In this document: positions 15,522 through 23,485 of the stretch, in pieces | How the letters are laid out: each line of letters begins with the position of its first letter | How positions within the stretch are numbered: position 1 is the first letter of the stretch | Assembly: GCA_003142095.1 (NCBI GenBank) | Contig: PLON01000056.1 | Coordinates: forward strand, 1 to 48,862 | Reading direction: 5' to 3' | Length of the DNA stretch: 48,862 nucleotides | DNA from: Acidimicrobiaceae bacterium | GTDB lineage: Bacteria; Actinomycetota; Acidimicrobiia; Acidimicrobiales; RAAP-2 | Program-made: the position numbers and the translations under genes | The notes under the pieces: model-generated | Database searches by the model: none | What the model saw: only the letters and a program-made list of their open reading frames with translations | What the model was told of the DNA's origin: nothing

Positions 15522-16400
15522 CTACTGAGGCAGTTCGCCCTCACTCACGGTGGACCCGTACGTCACCGCGGCACCGGCGACCACCACGCAGGCCAGTCCC
15601 ACGAGGTCCCAACCCCGTACGGCTTGGTTGAGAAGCAACCAACCGACGAGGAACGCGACGGCGGGGTCGGCGGCCATGAGGACCCCGGCGATGGAAGGTT
15701 TCAGTCGGCGAAGGCCTTGGAGTTCTACGCCAAAGCCGAGCACGATCGCCATGACCGCGACGATGAGAATTCTGACAAACGATCCCGGATGGGCGATGAG
15801 CCGATCGGCCGAACCTAGAGAGAACGGCAGCGTCAACAGGGCCGCAAGCGACATCGACACGGCGAGGCCCTCGAATCCGCGCGTCGATCCTCCAACTGCG
15901 CGCGCGGCAAAGATGTACGTGGCCCAGCCGAGCCCCGCCCCCGCCGCAAAGAGAACCCCCATCGCGGTGAGCCCGTTGCCCGGTCGCGTCAGGGCGACGA
16001 CACCGAACCCGGCGAGAGCCACGAAGGCGAGGTGTCGCGGGTTGCGCTTTCCGAGCGCCGCCACGCTGAACGGTCCGAGGTACTCAATGGCGACCGCTCC
16101 CCCGAGGGGTATTCGTTCAATGGCCTGGTAAAAACACAGGTTCATGAACGCCGTCGTGGCACCGAGCGCGAGTGCGCCCAGCCACTGACGACGCGACCAG
16201 TGGCGCACGTTCGGGCGCGTTAACGCCAGGAGAACTATCGCACCGAGGAGAAAACGCCACGCGCTGGTCGCCGAGGGACCGAGCACAGGGAAAACGCGCA
16301 ACACGATCGCGGCGCTCCACTGAATCAGTGCGGCGCCGGCCAGCATGAAGCCCGCGCCACTGAGTGTTCGAGCGTCGAGCGTCGAGTCGCCTCGACTCAA
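15522..16400 (-). CDS. EamA-family exporter, RhtA-like (threonine/homoserine efflux candidate)
   Basis: 292 residues with about ten hydrophobic helices in two EamA repeats. The stretch FYQAIERIPLGGAVAIEYLGPFSVAAL is close to the RhtA signature (PLGIAVALEFTGPLAVA). I chose the TTG at 16400, whose TTGA overlaps the thrB stop; further upstream the frame is an Arg-rich shadow of thrB. Coupling to homoserine kinase supports a role in homoserine/threonine efflux, but substrate assignment is inference. The DMT superfamily also includes many other metabolite exporters. Confidence 0.82.
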   Translation of the reverse strand: MSRGDSTLDARTLSGAGFMLAGAALIQWSAAIVLRVFPVLGPSATSAWRFLLGAIVLLALTRPNVRHWSRRQWLGALALGATTAFMNLCFYQAIERIPLGGAVAIEYLGPFSVAALGKRNPRHLAFVALAGFGVVALTRPGNGLTAMGVLFAAGAGLGWATYIFAARAVGGSTRGFEGLAVSMSLAALLTLPFSLGSADRLIAHPGSFVRILIVAVMAIVLGFGVELQGLRRLKPSIAGVLMAADPAVAFLVGWLLLNQAVRGWDLVGLACVVVAGAAVTYGSTVSEGELPQ

Positions 16401-17242
16401 TGCGTAACCAGGCCCACCCGATCCGCATCGAGGGTGTACACCTCGCCGGGAATCGAACGGGCGTGCAGGAATTCCTTGGCACCGAGGGCGACGGCGGCGG
16501 CGGTCTCGCCCGTCACGAGCCCGAGCATGGACGAGCCGGCACCCGACCAACACGAGCCGGACGCGCCCGCGTCGCGCAGCTCCTTCAAAAGATCGATCGA
16601 GAAGTCCAACAGGGCTGCCCGGTAGGGCTGGTGCAACGCATCGTCCATGGATGACGCCACAAACTGTCGGTGGTCGCCCAGTCCCGCAATCAAAAGCCCC
16701 AGCGCGCTGAGATTATGCACCGCGTCGCTGAACGCCACCCGATCAGGCAGTGCCCGACGCGCCTCACTGGTCGCCAACTCTTCGTCGGGCACGACCACAA
16801 CGAATCGCCAGATCTCGTCCAGCGGAAGTTTGCGCGCCACGACACCGTCGTCACCCATACTGGCCACGACCAGTCCCCCGTAGAGAGATGCGGCCGCGTT
16901 TTCGCCGTGTCCGTCGAGGTCGGCGGCGATAGCCAAGGGGTCCGCGGCACCGGCCGCGGCAGCTGCGGCAACGGCGAGCGCCGCCGAGGAACCGAGTCCT
17001 CGCGCGAGAGGTATCGATGAGTTCACGTGCAACGCAAAGTTCGAGTGACCGAGAACGCTCCTCGCCACGCGCGCGGCCAGATGGTTCTCGTCGTCGAAAA
17101 GTCCGGCCCCGCAACCCTCACTCGAAATAGCGAACTCATCCGCCACTTCGAGGGACACTTCTACGTAGAGACTCAGAGCCACGGCGAGCGCGTCAAACCC
17201 CGGTCCTAGGTTCGCCGACGTGGCGGGGGCGCGCGCAAACAT
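16397..17242 (-). CDS. thrB: Homoserine kinase
   Basis: 281 residues, GHMP kinase fold. The ATP loop PLARGLGSSAALA, the N-terminal APATSANLGPGFDALA and the C-terminal SGSCWSGAGSSMLGL are diagnostic. It phosphorylates homoserine on the way to threonine. I chose the ATG at 17242, four bases after the carboxypeptidase stop; the longer frame upstream only adds residues overlapping that gene. No thrA or thrC is nearby; instead it is followed directly by an RhtA-like exporter. Confidence 0.94.
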   Translation of the reverse strand: MFARAPATSANLGPGFDALAVALSLYVEVSLEVADEFAISSEGCGAGLFDDENHLAARVARSVLGHSNFALHVNSSIPLARGLGSSAALAVAAAAAAGAADPLAIAADLDGHGENAAASLYGGLVVASMGDDGVVARKLPLDEIWRFVVVVPDEELATSEARRALPDRVAFSDAVHNLSALGLLIAGLGDHRQFVASSMDDALHQPYRAALLDFSIDLLKELRDAGASGSCWSGAGSSMLGLVTGETAAAVALGAKEFLHARSIPGEVYTLDADRVGLVTH

Positions 17243-17246
17243 TACG

Positions 17247-18470
17247 TCAGCGTAGGCGCTGGAGCAACGTGGGCGGGGCAAGCGAACCGAACGAGCGAAG
17301 CGTCAATGTGTCGTGCACCGGTCCACTCACCACGAGGTGACCGACGACTTCGCCGCGCCGGACGCTACGCGTCACGCGTCGAATGATCACGCGCTCGTGC
17401 AACGTGCCCTGGGCCGGCCACCACCAAAACTCCTGGGAGTTCGTGAGACCGAAGGCGACTCGTCGTCCCTCGTACGCGAGTTCGCCGTAGGCACGTTGCC
17501 CGTAAAACGTGTAGTGCTGGCGACTGGCCACGGCCGAATTGGCGAGCGCTAATGCCGCCTCACCCGCGGGAGTCAGGAGATTGCCGCCACGTTGACCGAG
17601 AACGACGGCGTAGAGCACTCGAGTCGAGGTGCCGTCCTGGAACGTCATGGCCATGACGTCGCACCCTCCCGCGGCCGCCGTTCGTCCCGACTTCACTCCG
17701 ATCACGTTATCGATCCCGACGTCAGGGGTAAACGAGTCTTCGACGCCGGCGTACGGCAAGGTGACACTGGGTTGAATCACGATCGAACGCACCAGCGGAG
17801 AACGCATCAAGAGCACCGCGACCTGCGCCTGATCGAGCGCGGTCGAGACCGAATCGGACGAGAGACCCGTGACGTCGGCGTAGTTCGTACCGAGGAGGCC
17901 CAGAGTCTGCGCCTCCTCGTTCATAAGGGCCACAAATGACTCGTTCGAACCAGCAACCATGGTGGCCAGCATGACGGCGTAGTTTCCCGCCGAGTGAACG
18001 AGAATGCCGTCTAACAGATCACTTTCGCAGAGTTGTTCACCAACGATGACGGGCACGGTTGATTCGCCCAGCGCGAGCAGCTGATCGTAGTTCTCCACGT
18101 CGACCTGGGTGACCGCATGACAAGGACCGGTTTCGCCAATCGAGAGTGGAGAGTGCTGCAAAGCCACGTAGACGGTCATCATCTTGGTGAGGCTCGCAAT
18201 CGGCACCATCGCGTCGTTGTGTCCCGTGAGCACGCCGAGCGAAGGAATGTCGAGCGCCGCTGAACCGATGCTCGGCCACGCGAGCGACGCCTGCGTGGCC
18301 GTCGTGGGCGTGGCGTTCAGCGCCACGTACACCCGGGCCGGTCGATGAAACAACGGCACCTGGAGCGCCACCACGGCACCCGCCGCAATGACGAGGCCCA
18401 GCAGAACTCCGACGAATCGTGAGAAAAGACCACGGCGTCGTGGATGACGTGATGCCGAGTGACGCCCCAA
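17247..18470 (-). CDS. D-alanyl-D-alanine carboxypeptidase (S11, PBP5/DacA family)
   Basis: 407 residues. An Arg-rich N-terminus and one helix (about 17-37) anchor the protein outside the membrane. The serine site is Ser93-x-x-Lys96 (IASLTKMM), and the KTG box appears as VKSGRT. The SxN box region reads HSAGNYA (159-165), so the Asn is one position later than in most S11 enzymes, which is unusual. The C-terminal region (about 330-407) is a beta domain. The enzyme trims the terminal D-Ala of pentapeptides. It starts with TTG two bases after ftsK with no clear Shine-Dalgarno, suggesting coupling to ftsK. Confidence 0.88.
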   Translation of the reverse strand: MGRHSASRHPRRRGLFSRFVGVLLGLVIAAGAVVALQVPLFHRPARVYVALNATPTTATQASLAWPSIGSAALDIPSLGVLTGHNDAMVPIASLTKMMTVYVALQHSPLSIGETGPCHAVTQVDVENYDQLLALGESTVPVIVGEQLCESDLLDGILVHSAGNYAVMLATMVAGSNESFVALMNEEAQTLGLLGTNYADVTGLSSDSVSTALDQAQVAVLLMRSPLVRSIVIQPSVTLPYAGVEDSFTPDVGIDNVIGVKSGRTAAAGGCDVMAMTFQDGTSTRVLYAVVLGQRGGNLLTPAGEAALALANSAVASRQHYTFYGQRAYGELAYEGRRVAFGLTNSQEFWWWPAQGTLHERVIIRRVTRSVRRGEVVGHLVVSGPVHDTLTLRSFGSLAPPTLLQRLR

Positions 18471-18472
18471 AA

Positions 18473-20809
18473 CTACAGCGACGTCTGTTCGTCGTACTCT
18501 TCGGGTGAGATGAGCACCTTGCGGGCCTTTGAGCCATCACCGGCGGCGACAACCCCCTCTTGCTCGAGTTGATCCATGATGCGTCCCGCACGCGCAAAAC
18601 CAACTCGCAATTTGCGCTGCAGCATCGACGTCGATCCCGACTGATTACGAATGACCATGTCGCGCGCTTGACGAAGGATTTCGTCGTCATCGTCGCTCGA
18701 GCCCGAGCCCGACGACTGCCCGCGCGACAGCGGCACGTCGATCGCCACAATGGTCTCACGACGGCCGCCCTGCGCGCGCCAGTTTTCGACCACGCGACGC
18801 ACCTCTTCTTCGGAGACCCACGGTGACTGCAGGCGGCGCGCGATGTTGCTCGACGCCGTCACGAGCAACATGTCGCCCTTGCCAATAAGTCGTTCCGCGC
18901 CAGCCTGATCCAAGATGACACGGCTGTCCGCGAGCGACGACACCGCAAAAGCCATGCGGCTTGGCACGTTGGCCTTGATGACGCCGGTTATGACGTCGAC
19001 GCTCGGGCGCTGCGTCGCGAGCACGAGGTGAATCCCGACTGCGCGGGCCATCTGGGCAATGCGCACCACCGACTCTTCTACGTCGCGCGGCGCGACCATC
19101 ATGAGGTCGTTTAACTCGTCCACCAAGATCACGATGTAGGGCAACTCTTCGGGACCGAGGTGTGCGGGCGCGTCCGAGACCAATCCCGTGGCGCGCTCCA
19201 CGGCATCGGCCACGAGTTCGCGCGACGTTGGTTCAGGGGTCAGTTCGCCGCGCGCGATCATCTGCTGATAACTCGTGATGTCGCGCGCGCCGCTCTCGGC
19301 CAGAAGGTCGTAGCGGCGTTCCATCTCCTTCACCGCCCAGTGAAGCGCACCGGCCGCCTTCTTCGGATCGACGACGACCGGTGACAACAGGTGCGGTAGG
19401 TCGTTGTACTGTCCCATCTCGACACGCTTGGGGTCAATGAGCAAGAGGCGCAGTTGATCCGGTGTCGCGCGCATCACGAGCCCCGTAATCAGTGAGTTCA
19501 TGGCCGAGCTTTTGCCCGCACCCGTAGCGCCCGAGATCAGCACGTGCGGCATCTCGCCGAGGTTGACTACCACGGTCCGACCCGAGATGTCGCGGCCGAG
19601 GGGCACGTCGAGGGGGTGCGACGCCAAGACCGACTCTTCGGAGGAGAGCAGATCGCCGAGCACCACGAGGGAACGCTGGCGGTTCGGAACTTCGACGCCG
19701 ATCGCGGAGCGTCCCGGGATGGGCGCGAGAATGCGTACATCGGGCGAGGCCATGGCGTAGGCGATGTCTTTATTGAGCGAGGTAACCCGCGACACCTTGA
19801 CACCCGGACCGAGTTCGAGCTCGAAACGCGTCACCGTCGGCCCGACGGTGTAGCCGACGAGCGTCGTATCGACGCCGTGAGCGGCCAGAGCGTCGACCAG
19901 TTCTTCTCCCGCGGCGTCGGTCAAGGAACGATCGAGCTTTTGGTCTCGCGTTCTCAGCAAGAGCGACAACGGCGGCAATACCCAGGCGCTCGGCGGACTG
20001 ACGTACACCGGGCGCTCACTCGACGTCTCTTCCTCAAAATCGTCGTCTTCGTACTCTTCTTCTTCTTCCTCTTCTTCCTCTTCGTACTCGAATGCGGGTT
20101 CGGGATCCGGTTCGGGCTCAACGAGGCGCAACCGTGCACGGCGAGAGGGCGCTACTTCGGCGACGGGTTCATCCTCTTCCACGTCTTCTTGCTCCTCGCG
20201 ACGCGGACGCGCGGTCCACCACCTCGAGAGCGCTCGGCCAATGGCGGAGAGGACCACACCGATACCCGTGACGAGGCCACGTAGTCCGACCCCGGTCACG
20301 ACGATGATCGCGATAACGAGCAGAGCCAGAAGAATGATCGTCGCACCCGCAACGCCAATCGCACTGGCGAGAGCACCCCCGGTCACGACGCCGAGCCATC
20401 CGCCCGCGTGACCGAGTACGTGCGTCGTCGCGTGCACGCCGGGACGGCCCCCCGTGAGATCCGCAATGCCGCTCACGCCAATCATCGCGAACAGGCCACC
20501 CCAACTCACCCTGGCTTGATCAAATTCAACTTTTCCCCAGACGAGCGAAACACCGAGTCCGAGAAGAATCAGAGCGAGCGCGAAACGACCGACGCCGAGA
20601 GCATCGGAGAGGGCGCGCGAAATCTGGTGACCCACGGGACCGAGGGCGTGTACGTCGGCCAGGGCGACGAAGAGTCCCACGACGATCAGTAGGACGATCG
20701 AGAGATCGCGCTGATGTCGCTGCCACACGTTCGGTTCGGACTTAACTTTGGCCCGAGCACGCGTGGCCGTCTTTTTTACCGGCTTCTTTTGGTGTCGCGC
20801 TTGTACCAC
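18473..20809 (-). CDS. ftsK: DNA translocase FtsK/SpoIIIE
   Basis: 778 residues. Four membrane helices lie between about residues 37 and 190, after a basic N-terminus. An acidic linker (about 205-262) includes ten consecutive Glu (243-252). The motor has Walker A SGATGAGKSS (about 426-435) and Walker B ILVDELNDLMM (about 561-571), where the family usually has DELADLMM. A winged-helix gamma domain (about 715-778) would read polarised DNA motifs. It pumps chromosome termini through the closing septum. The GTG start is at 20809. It leads the operon ftsK-carboxypeptidase-thrB-exporter-miaB onward. Confidence 0.97.
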   Translation of the reverse strand: MVQARHQKKPVKKTATRARAKVKSEPNVWQRHQRDLSIVLLIVVGLFVALADVHALGPVGHQISRALSDALGVGRFALALILLGLGVSLVWGKVEFDQARVSWGGLFAMIGVSGIADLTGGRPGVHATTHVLGHAGGWLGVVTGGALASAIGVAGATIILLALLVIAIIVVTGVGLRGLVTGIGVVLSAIGRALSRWWTARPRREEQEDVEEDEPVAEVAPSRRARLRLVEPEPDPEPAFEYEEEEEEEEEEYEDDDFEEETSSERPVYVSPPSAWVLPPLSLLLRTRDQKLDRSLTDAAGEELVDALAAHGVDTTLVGYTVGPTVTRFELELGPGVKVSRVTSLNKDIAYAMASPDVRILAPIPGRSAIGVEVPNRQRSLVVLGDLLSSEESVLASHPLDVPLGRDISGRTVVVNLGEMPHVLISGATGAGKSSAMNSLITGLVMRATPDQLRLLLIDPKRVEMGQYNDLPHLLSPVVVDPKKAAGALHWAVKEMERRYDLLAESGARDITSYQQMIARGELTPEPTSRELVADAVERATGLVSDAPAHLGPEELPYIVILVDELNDLMMVAPRDVEESVVRIAQMARAVGIHLVLATQRPSVDVITGVIKANVPSRMAFAVSSLADSRVILDQAGAERLIGKGDMLLVTASSNIARRLQSPWVSEEEVRRVVENWRAQGGRRETIVAIDVPLSRGQSSGSGSSDDDDEILRQARDMVIRNQSGSTSMLQRKLRVGFARAGRIMDQLEQEGVVAAGDGSKARKVLISPEEYDEQTSL
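20054..20083. repeat. GAA/GAG triplet tract encoding ten Glu in ftsK
   Basis: An imperfect (TTC/CTC)n tract on the plus strand encodes Glu243-Glu252 of FtsK. It is part of the flexible acidic linker and may vary in length between strains. Confidence 0.8.
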
Positions 20810-21014
20810 AACTATCTAACTTACTAACGACTTACTCAATTCCTGAACCACTTGCGTGATCGGGCGCTATTGCCGCGTGGGCACTCAAAACGGGTGTAAC
20901 GAGAACATAGGATGAGCCCGTGCTTGGGAGGCGACATTTGATGGTGCTCGCATGCGCGGAGCGTGACGTCGTGGAGCGTGACGGACTCCGTCGCGACGCC
21001 CCACGCGGGCGTCC
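20810..21014. other. Divergent intergenic region, ftsK / FUSC gene
   Basis: 205 bases that must hold the ftsK promoter (minus) and the FUSC promoter (plus). I see no strong -35/-10 pair on either strand; TAGGAT at about 20914-20919 is a weak -10 candidate for the plus strand. An 11-base direct repeat GGAGCGTGACG occurs at 20958-20968 and 20973-20983, 15 bases apart. Confidence 0.4.
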
Positions 21015-22688
21015 ATGAACGGACGACTTCGACGTCTCATCACTTGGACGCCCGAGATTCGTCTTTCACTGCGCGCGGCGATGTGTCTCAGCGTCCCCTT
21101 GATCATCGGCCTCATCGTTCACCAGCGGCTCTACGCCATCGTGACGGGCATCGGAGCTCTTTGGGCGATCAGTCAAGACGGGCTCGACGAGTGGCACGAC
21201 CGCGGTCCACGTCTGTTGTGGGTCGCCGTTGCGGGAGGAGTCGGCGTCGCTCTCGGCGCCACGGTCGTCGACCATGACTCCGCGACGTGGATACTTGCGC
21301 TCGCTGTCGGCCTCCTCGCTCTCGTGGCCGGGTTCATTGAAGCGTCCAATCACGCCACCGCCGGGGCGTACCTCTTGATCGGTACGGTGCTCGGCGTAGG
21401 TCTCGAATTTCGCGGCCAGGTGTGGCAGTCATCGCTCGCGATCATGATCGGGGCGTTATGGGTGTATCTCGTGGCGGCGTTGATGAACAGAAAGAATCGC
21501 TTGGTCAATCAGCGCATCTTTCTCGCCCACGCCTTCGACTCTCTCGCAACCATCGCCGAAGCGATCGGTACTCCCAGGTTCTACGCCGTTCGCGCTCGCG
21601 CCGTCATCGCGCTCGATCGAGCCCACGACGTCGTGGGATCGATTCATCTGGAAACGTCAAACAACGAGATACGTTCGCTCTACCAATGTCTCATCGTGGC
21701 GCTGCGTTGCGGAGAGGCGATTTCTTATTTTGAGGGCAAGAACATTGTCATTGGTCCTTCGGCGGCCCAGGATCTGCGCCGCGTGGCCCGTACTCTTGAA
21801 GACGACGGCGCTCAAGCCGCCGTCGCGACGCTCACCGCCGTTCGCGAGGACTTCGCGACGACGCCCGAGCTCAGCGCGCTGGTCGCGGCGATTTTCGACG
21901 TCGACCTCGACGTCGTCCAGCCACAAACGATTCGCCGACCGCCGACGCACGTTCTACTTTCAACAACGGAACGACTCCGTTTCGCCGTCATTCTCGCCGT
22001 GGCTGTCACGGTCGCCATGACTGTGTCGCGCATCCTCGATGGGCCTCACGGCTTTTGGCTACCCCTCACCGTGACCTTTATTCTGCGCCCCGACGTGGGC
22101 CCGGTCATCTCACGCGCCGTGGCCAGAACAATCGGCACAGTTGTGGGCGTGGGCATCGCCGCGTTCGTCTCGTGGACAGGAAACACCGTTCTCGAGCTCA
22201 TCGTTCTCTCGTGCATCATGGCAGCTATCCAACCGTGGGCCGCGCGCCGCTCGCACACCCTCGCCGTCATCACGTTCACGCCCATCGTCTTCGTATTCCT
22301 CGGCCTCCTCGGCACGGATAACAACCTCTTCGGCGCTCGCATCATCGACACGGCTCTCGGCGCCGCAATCGTGCTCGTGCTCGACGTGTTCCTCTGGACG
22401 ACGGCGCCGTCAATGCGACCGGCTCAACGGCTCGCCACCGCGTGCGAGGCGTCCGCGCGCTACGGCAACGAAGCCACGATCGACAATCCCGTACTCCGAC
22501 ATCAGCTTCGCCGGACCGCATTGCGCGCCGTCACGAACGCCCGATCCGCCATCTCGAATGCTCATTCCGAACCACGATTACTGCGCCGGTTCGATCCCAC
22601 GAGTGCGGCTCAACTCAATGACATCGAGCGCTCCATCGACGCGCACACCGTGGCGCTTCTCGAGCGCAGTGATCCTAAAACACCGTGA
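21015..22688 (+). CDS. FUSC-family integral membrane protein (aromatic acid exporter/YccS type)
   Basis: 557 residues. Two blocks of about six helices (about 20-155 and 325-455) flank a soluble helical region, and a cytoplasmic tail follows. The second block holds the FUSC-type stretch HGFWLPLTVTFILRPDVGPVISRAVARTIGTVVG. Relatives (AaeB, YccS, fusaric acid resistance proteins) are proposed efflux pumps, but the substrate cannot be read from sequence. The ATG at 21015 has no clear Shine-Dalgarno. With the next gene it forms the only plus-strand pair inside the ftsK-rnj interval. Confidence 0.85.
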   Translation: MNGRLRRLITWTPEIRLSLRAAMCLSVPLIIGLIVHQRLYAIVTGIGALWAISQDGLDEWHDRGPRLLWVAVAGGVGVALGATVVDHDSATWILALAVGLLALVAGFIEASNHATAGAYLLIGTVLGVGLEFRGQVWQSSLAIMIGALWVYLVAALMNRKNRLVNQRIFLAHAFDSLATIAEAIGTPRFYAVRARAVIALDRAHDVVGSIHLETSNNEIRSLYQCLIVALRCGEAISYFEGKNIVIGPSAAQDLRRVARTLEDDGAQAAVATLTAVREDFATTPELSALVAAIFDVDLDVVQPQTIRRPPTHVLLSTTERLRFAVILAVAVTVAMTVSRILDGPHGFWLPLTVTFILRPDVGPVISRAVARTIGTVVGVGIAAFVSWTGNTVLELIVLSCIMAAIQPWAARRSHTLAVITFTPIVFVFLGLLGTDNNLFGARIIDTALGAAIVLVLDVFLWTTAPSMRPAQRLATACEASARYGNEATIDNPVLRHQLRRTALRAVTNARSAISNAHSEPRLLRRFDPTSAAQLNDIERSIDAHTVALLERSDPKTP

Positions 22689-22717
22689 CGCGTCCTCGCC
22701 GCCCATAGGCTGAGCCC

Positions 22718-23485
22718 GTGACCAGAGATCCCGACGCCACGACCGTAAAGCTCGCCGAACGAACGGGTGCGAACGCCACGCGCTGCGAAGTCGCGTCGAC
22801 GACCCGTCTTTGCACGTCAATGATCGAGATTGCACTGCGCGGGAACGCACTGGCGCTCGCGGGCGTGCCCGGTAACGATGTCATGATCCGTCTCAGCGAT
22901 GCGAACGGGCGACTCGTGAGTCGCCGCTACAGCGTGCGCGACGTCGACGCGGAAAAGGACGAGTTGACGCTCTGGGTTACGGTTGATCACGAAGGTCCGG
23001 GCAGCACCTGGGTGCAGAGTGCGAAGCCCGGCGACGAGATTGACGTCATCGGACCACGCGGCAAGATTCCCCTCGACCCCGTGGCGGACTGGCACCTCTT
23101 TATGGGCGACATCAGCGCGCTCGCCGCGGCGTATCGCATGGCGAGCAGCATCGATGTGCCGGGCCGCGCCATCTTCATCATCGAGATTGACGCACCCGAC
23201 GATGCGATCGGAACCACATTTGACGAAGGACTGGGCGTGACCGGGATATTCGTGGAACGACGCGGTCGCGACCTGAAGGACGCCGCGGGGCTACTCAGCG
23301 GGCTGGCCGCCTTTGAACTACCACCCGACCTTGGTCACGTGTACCTCTTTGGCGAGTTCCACGTGGTGCGCACGTTGGTGGCGGCCGTTACCGATCGCGG
23401 AGTCGCGGCGGAGCAGATCAGCCACAAGCCCTACTGGCGAAGCGGCCTCAGCAACGCCGAGCACGGCGAGCCCGACAAGTCGTAA
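22718..23485 (+). CDS. Siderophore-interacting protein (FAD-dependent ferric reductase family)
   Basis: 255 residues. An N-terminal FAD-binding barrel carries RRYSVRDVD, the R-x-Y-[ST] flavin motif. The C-terminal NAD(P)H-type domain starts at about LFMGDISALAAAYRM and ends with SHKPYWRSG, like the YWRRG end of the SIP/ViuB family. Such enzymes reduce ferric siderophores in the cytoplasm to free iron. It starts at GTG 22718, 29 bases after the FUSC gene, so the two are probably co-transcribed. Its TAA directly abuts the rnj TAG. No siderophore transporter or iron box is visible nearby. Confidence 0.87.
   Translation: MTRDPDATTVKLAERTGANATRCEVASTTRLCTSMIEIALRGNALALAGVPGNDVMIRLSDANGRLVSRRYSVRDVDAEKDELTLWVTVDHEGPGSTWVQSAKPGDEIDVIGPRGKIPLDPVADWHLFMGDISALAAAYRMASSIDVPGRAIFIIEIDAPDDAIGTTFDEGLGVTGIFVERRGRDLKDAAGLLSGLAAFELPPDLGHVYLFGEFHVVRTLVAAVTDRGVAAEQISHKPYWRSGLSNAEHGEPDKS

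Noticed and set aside
18478-18496. CGACGTCTGTTCG near the end of ftsK as a LexA box
   Set aside because: The left half lacks CGAAC and the site is inside a coding region, far from a promoter.
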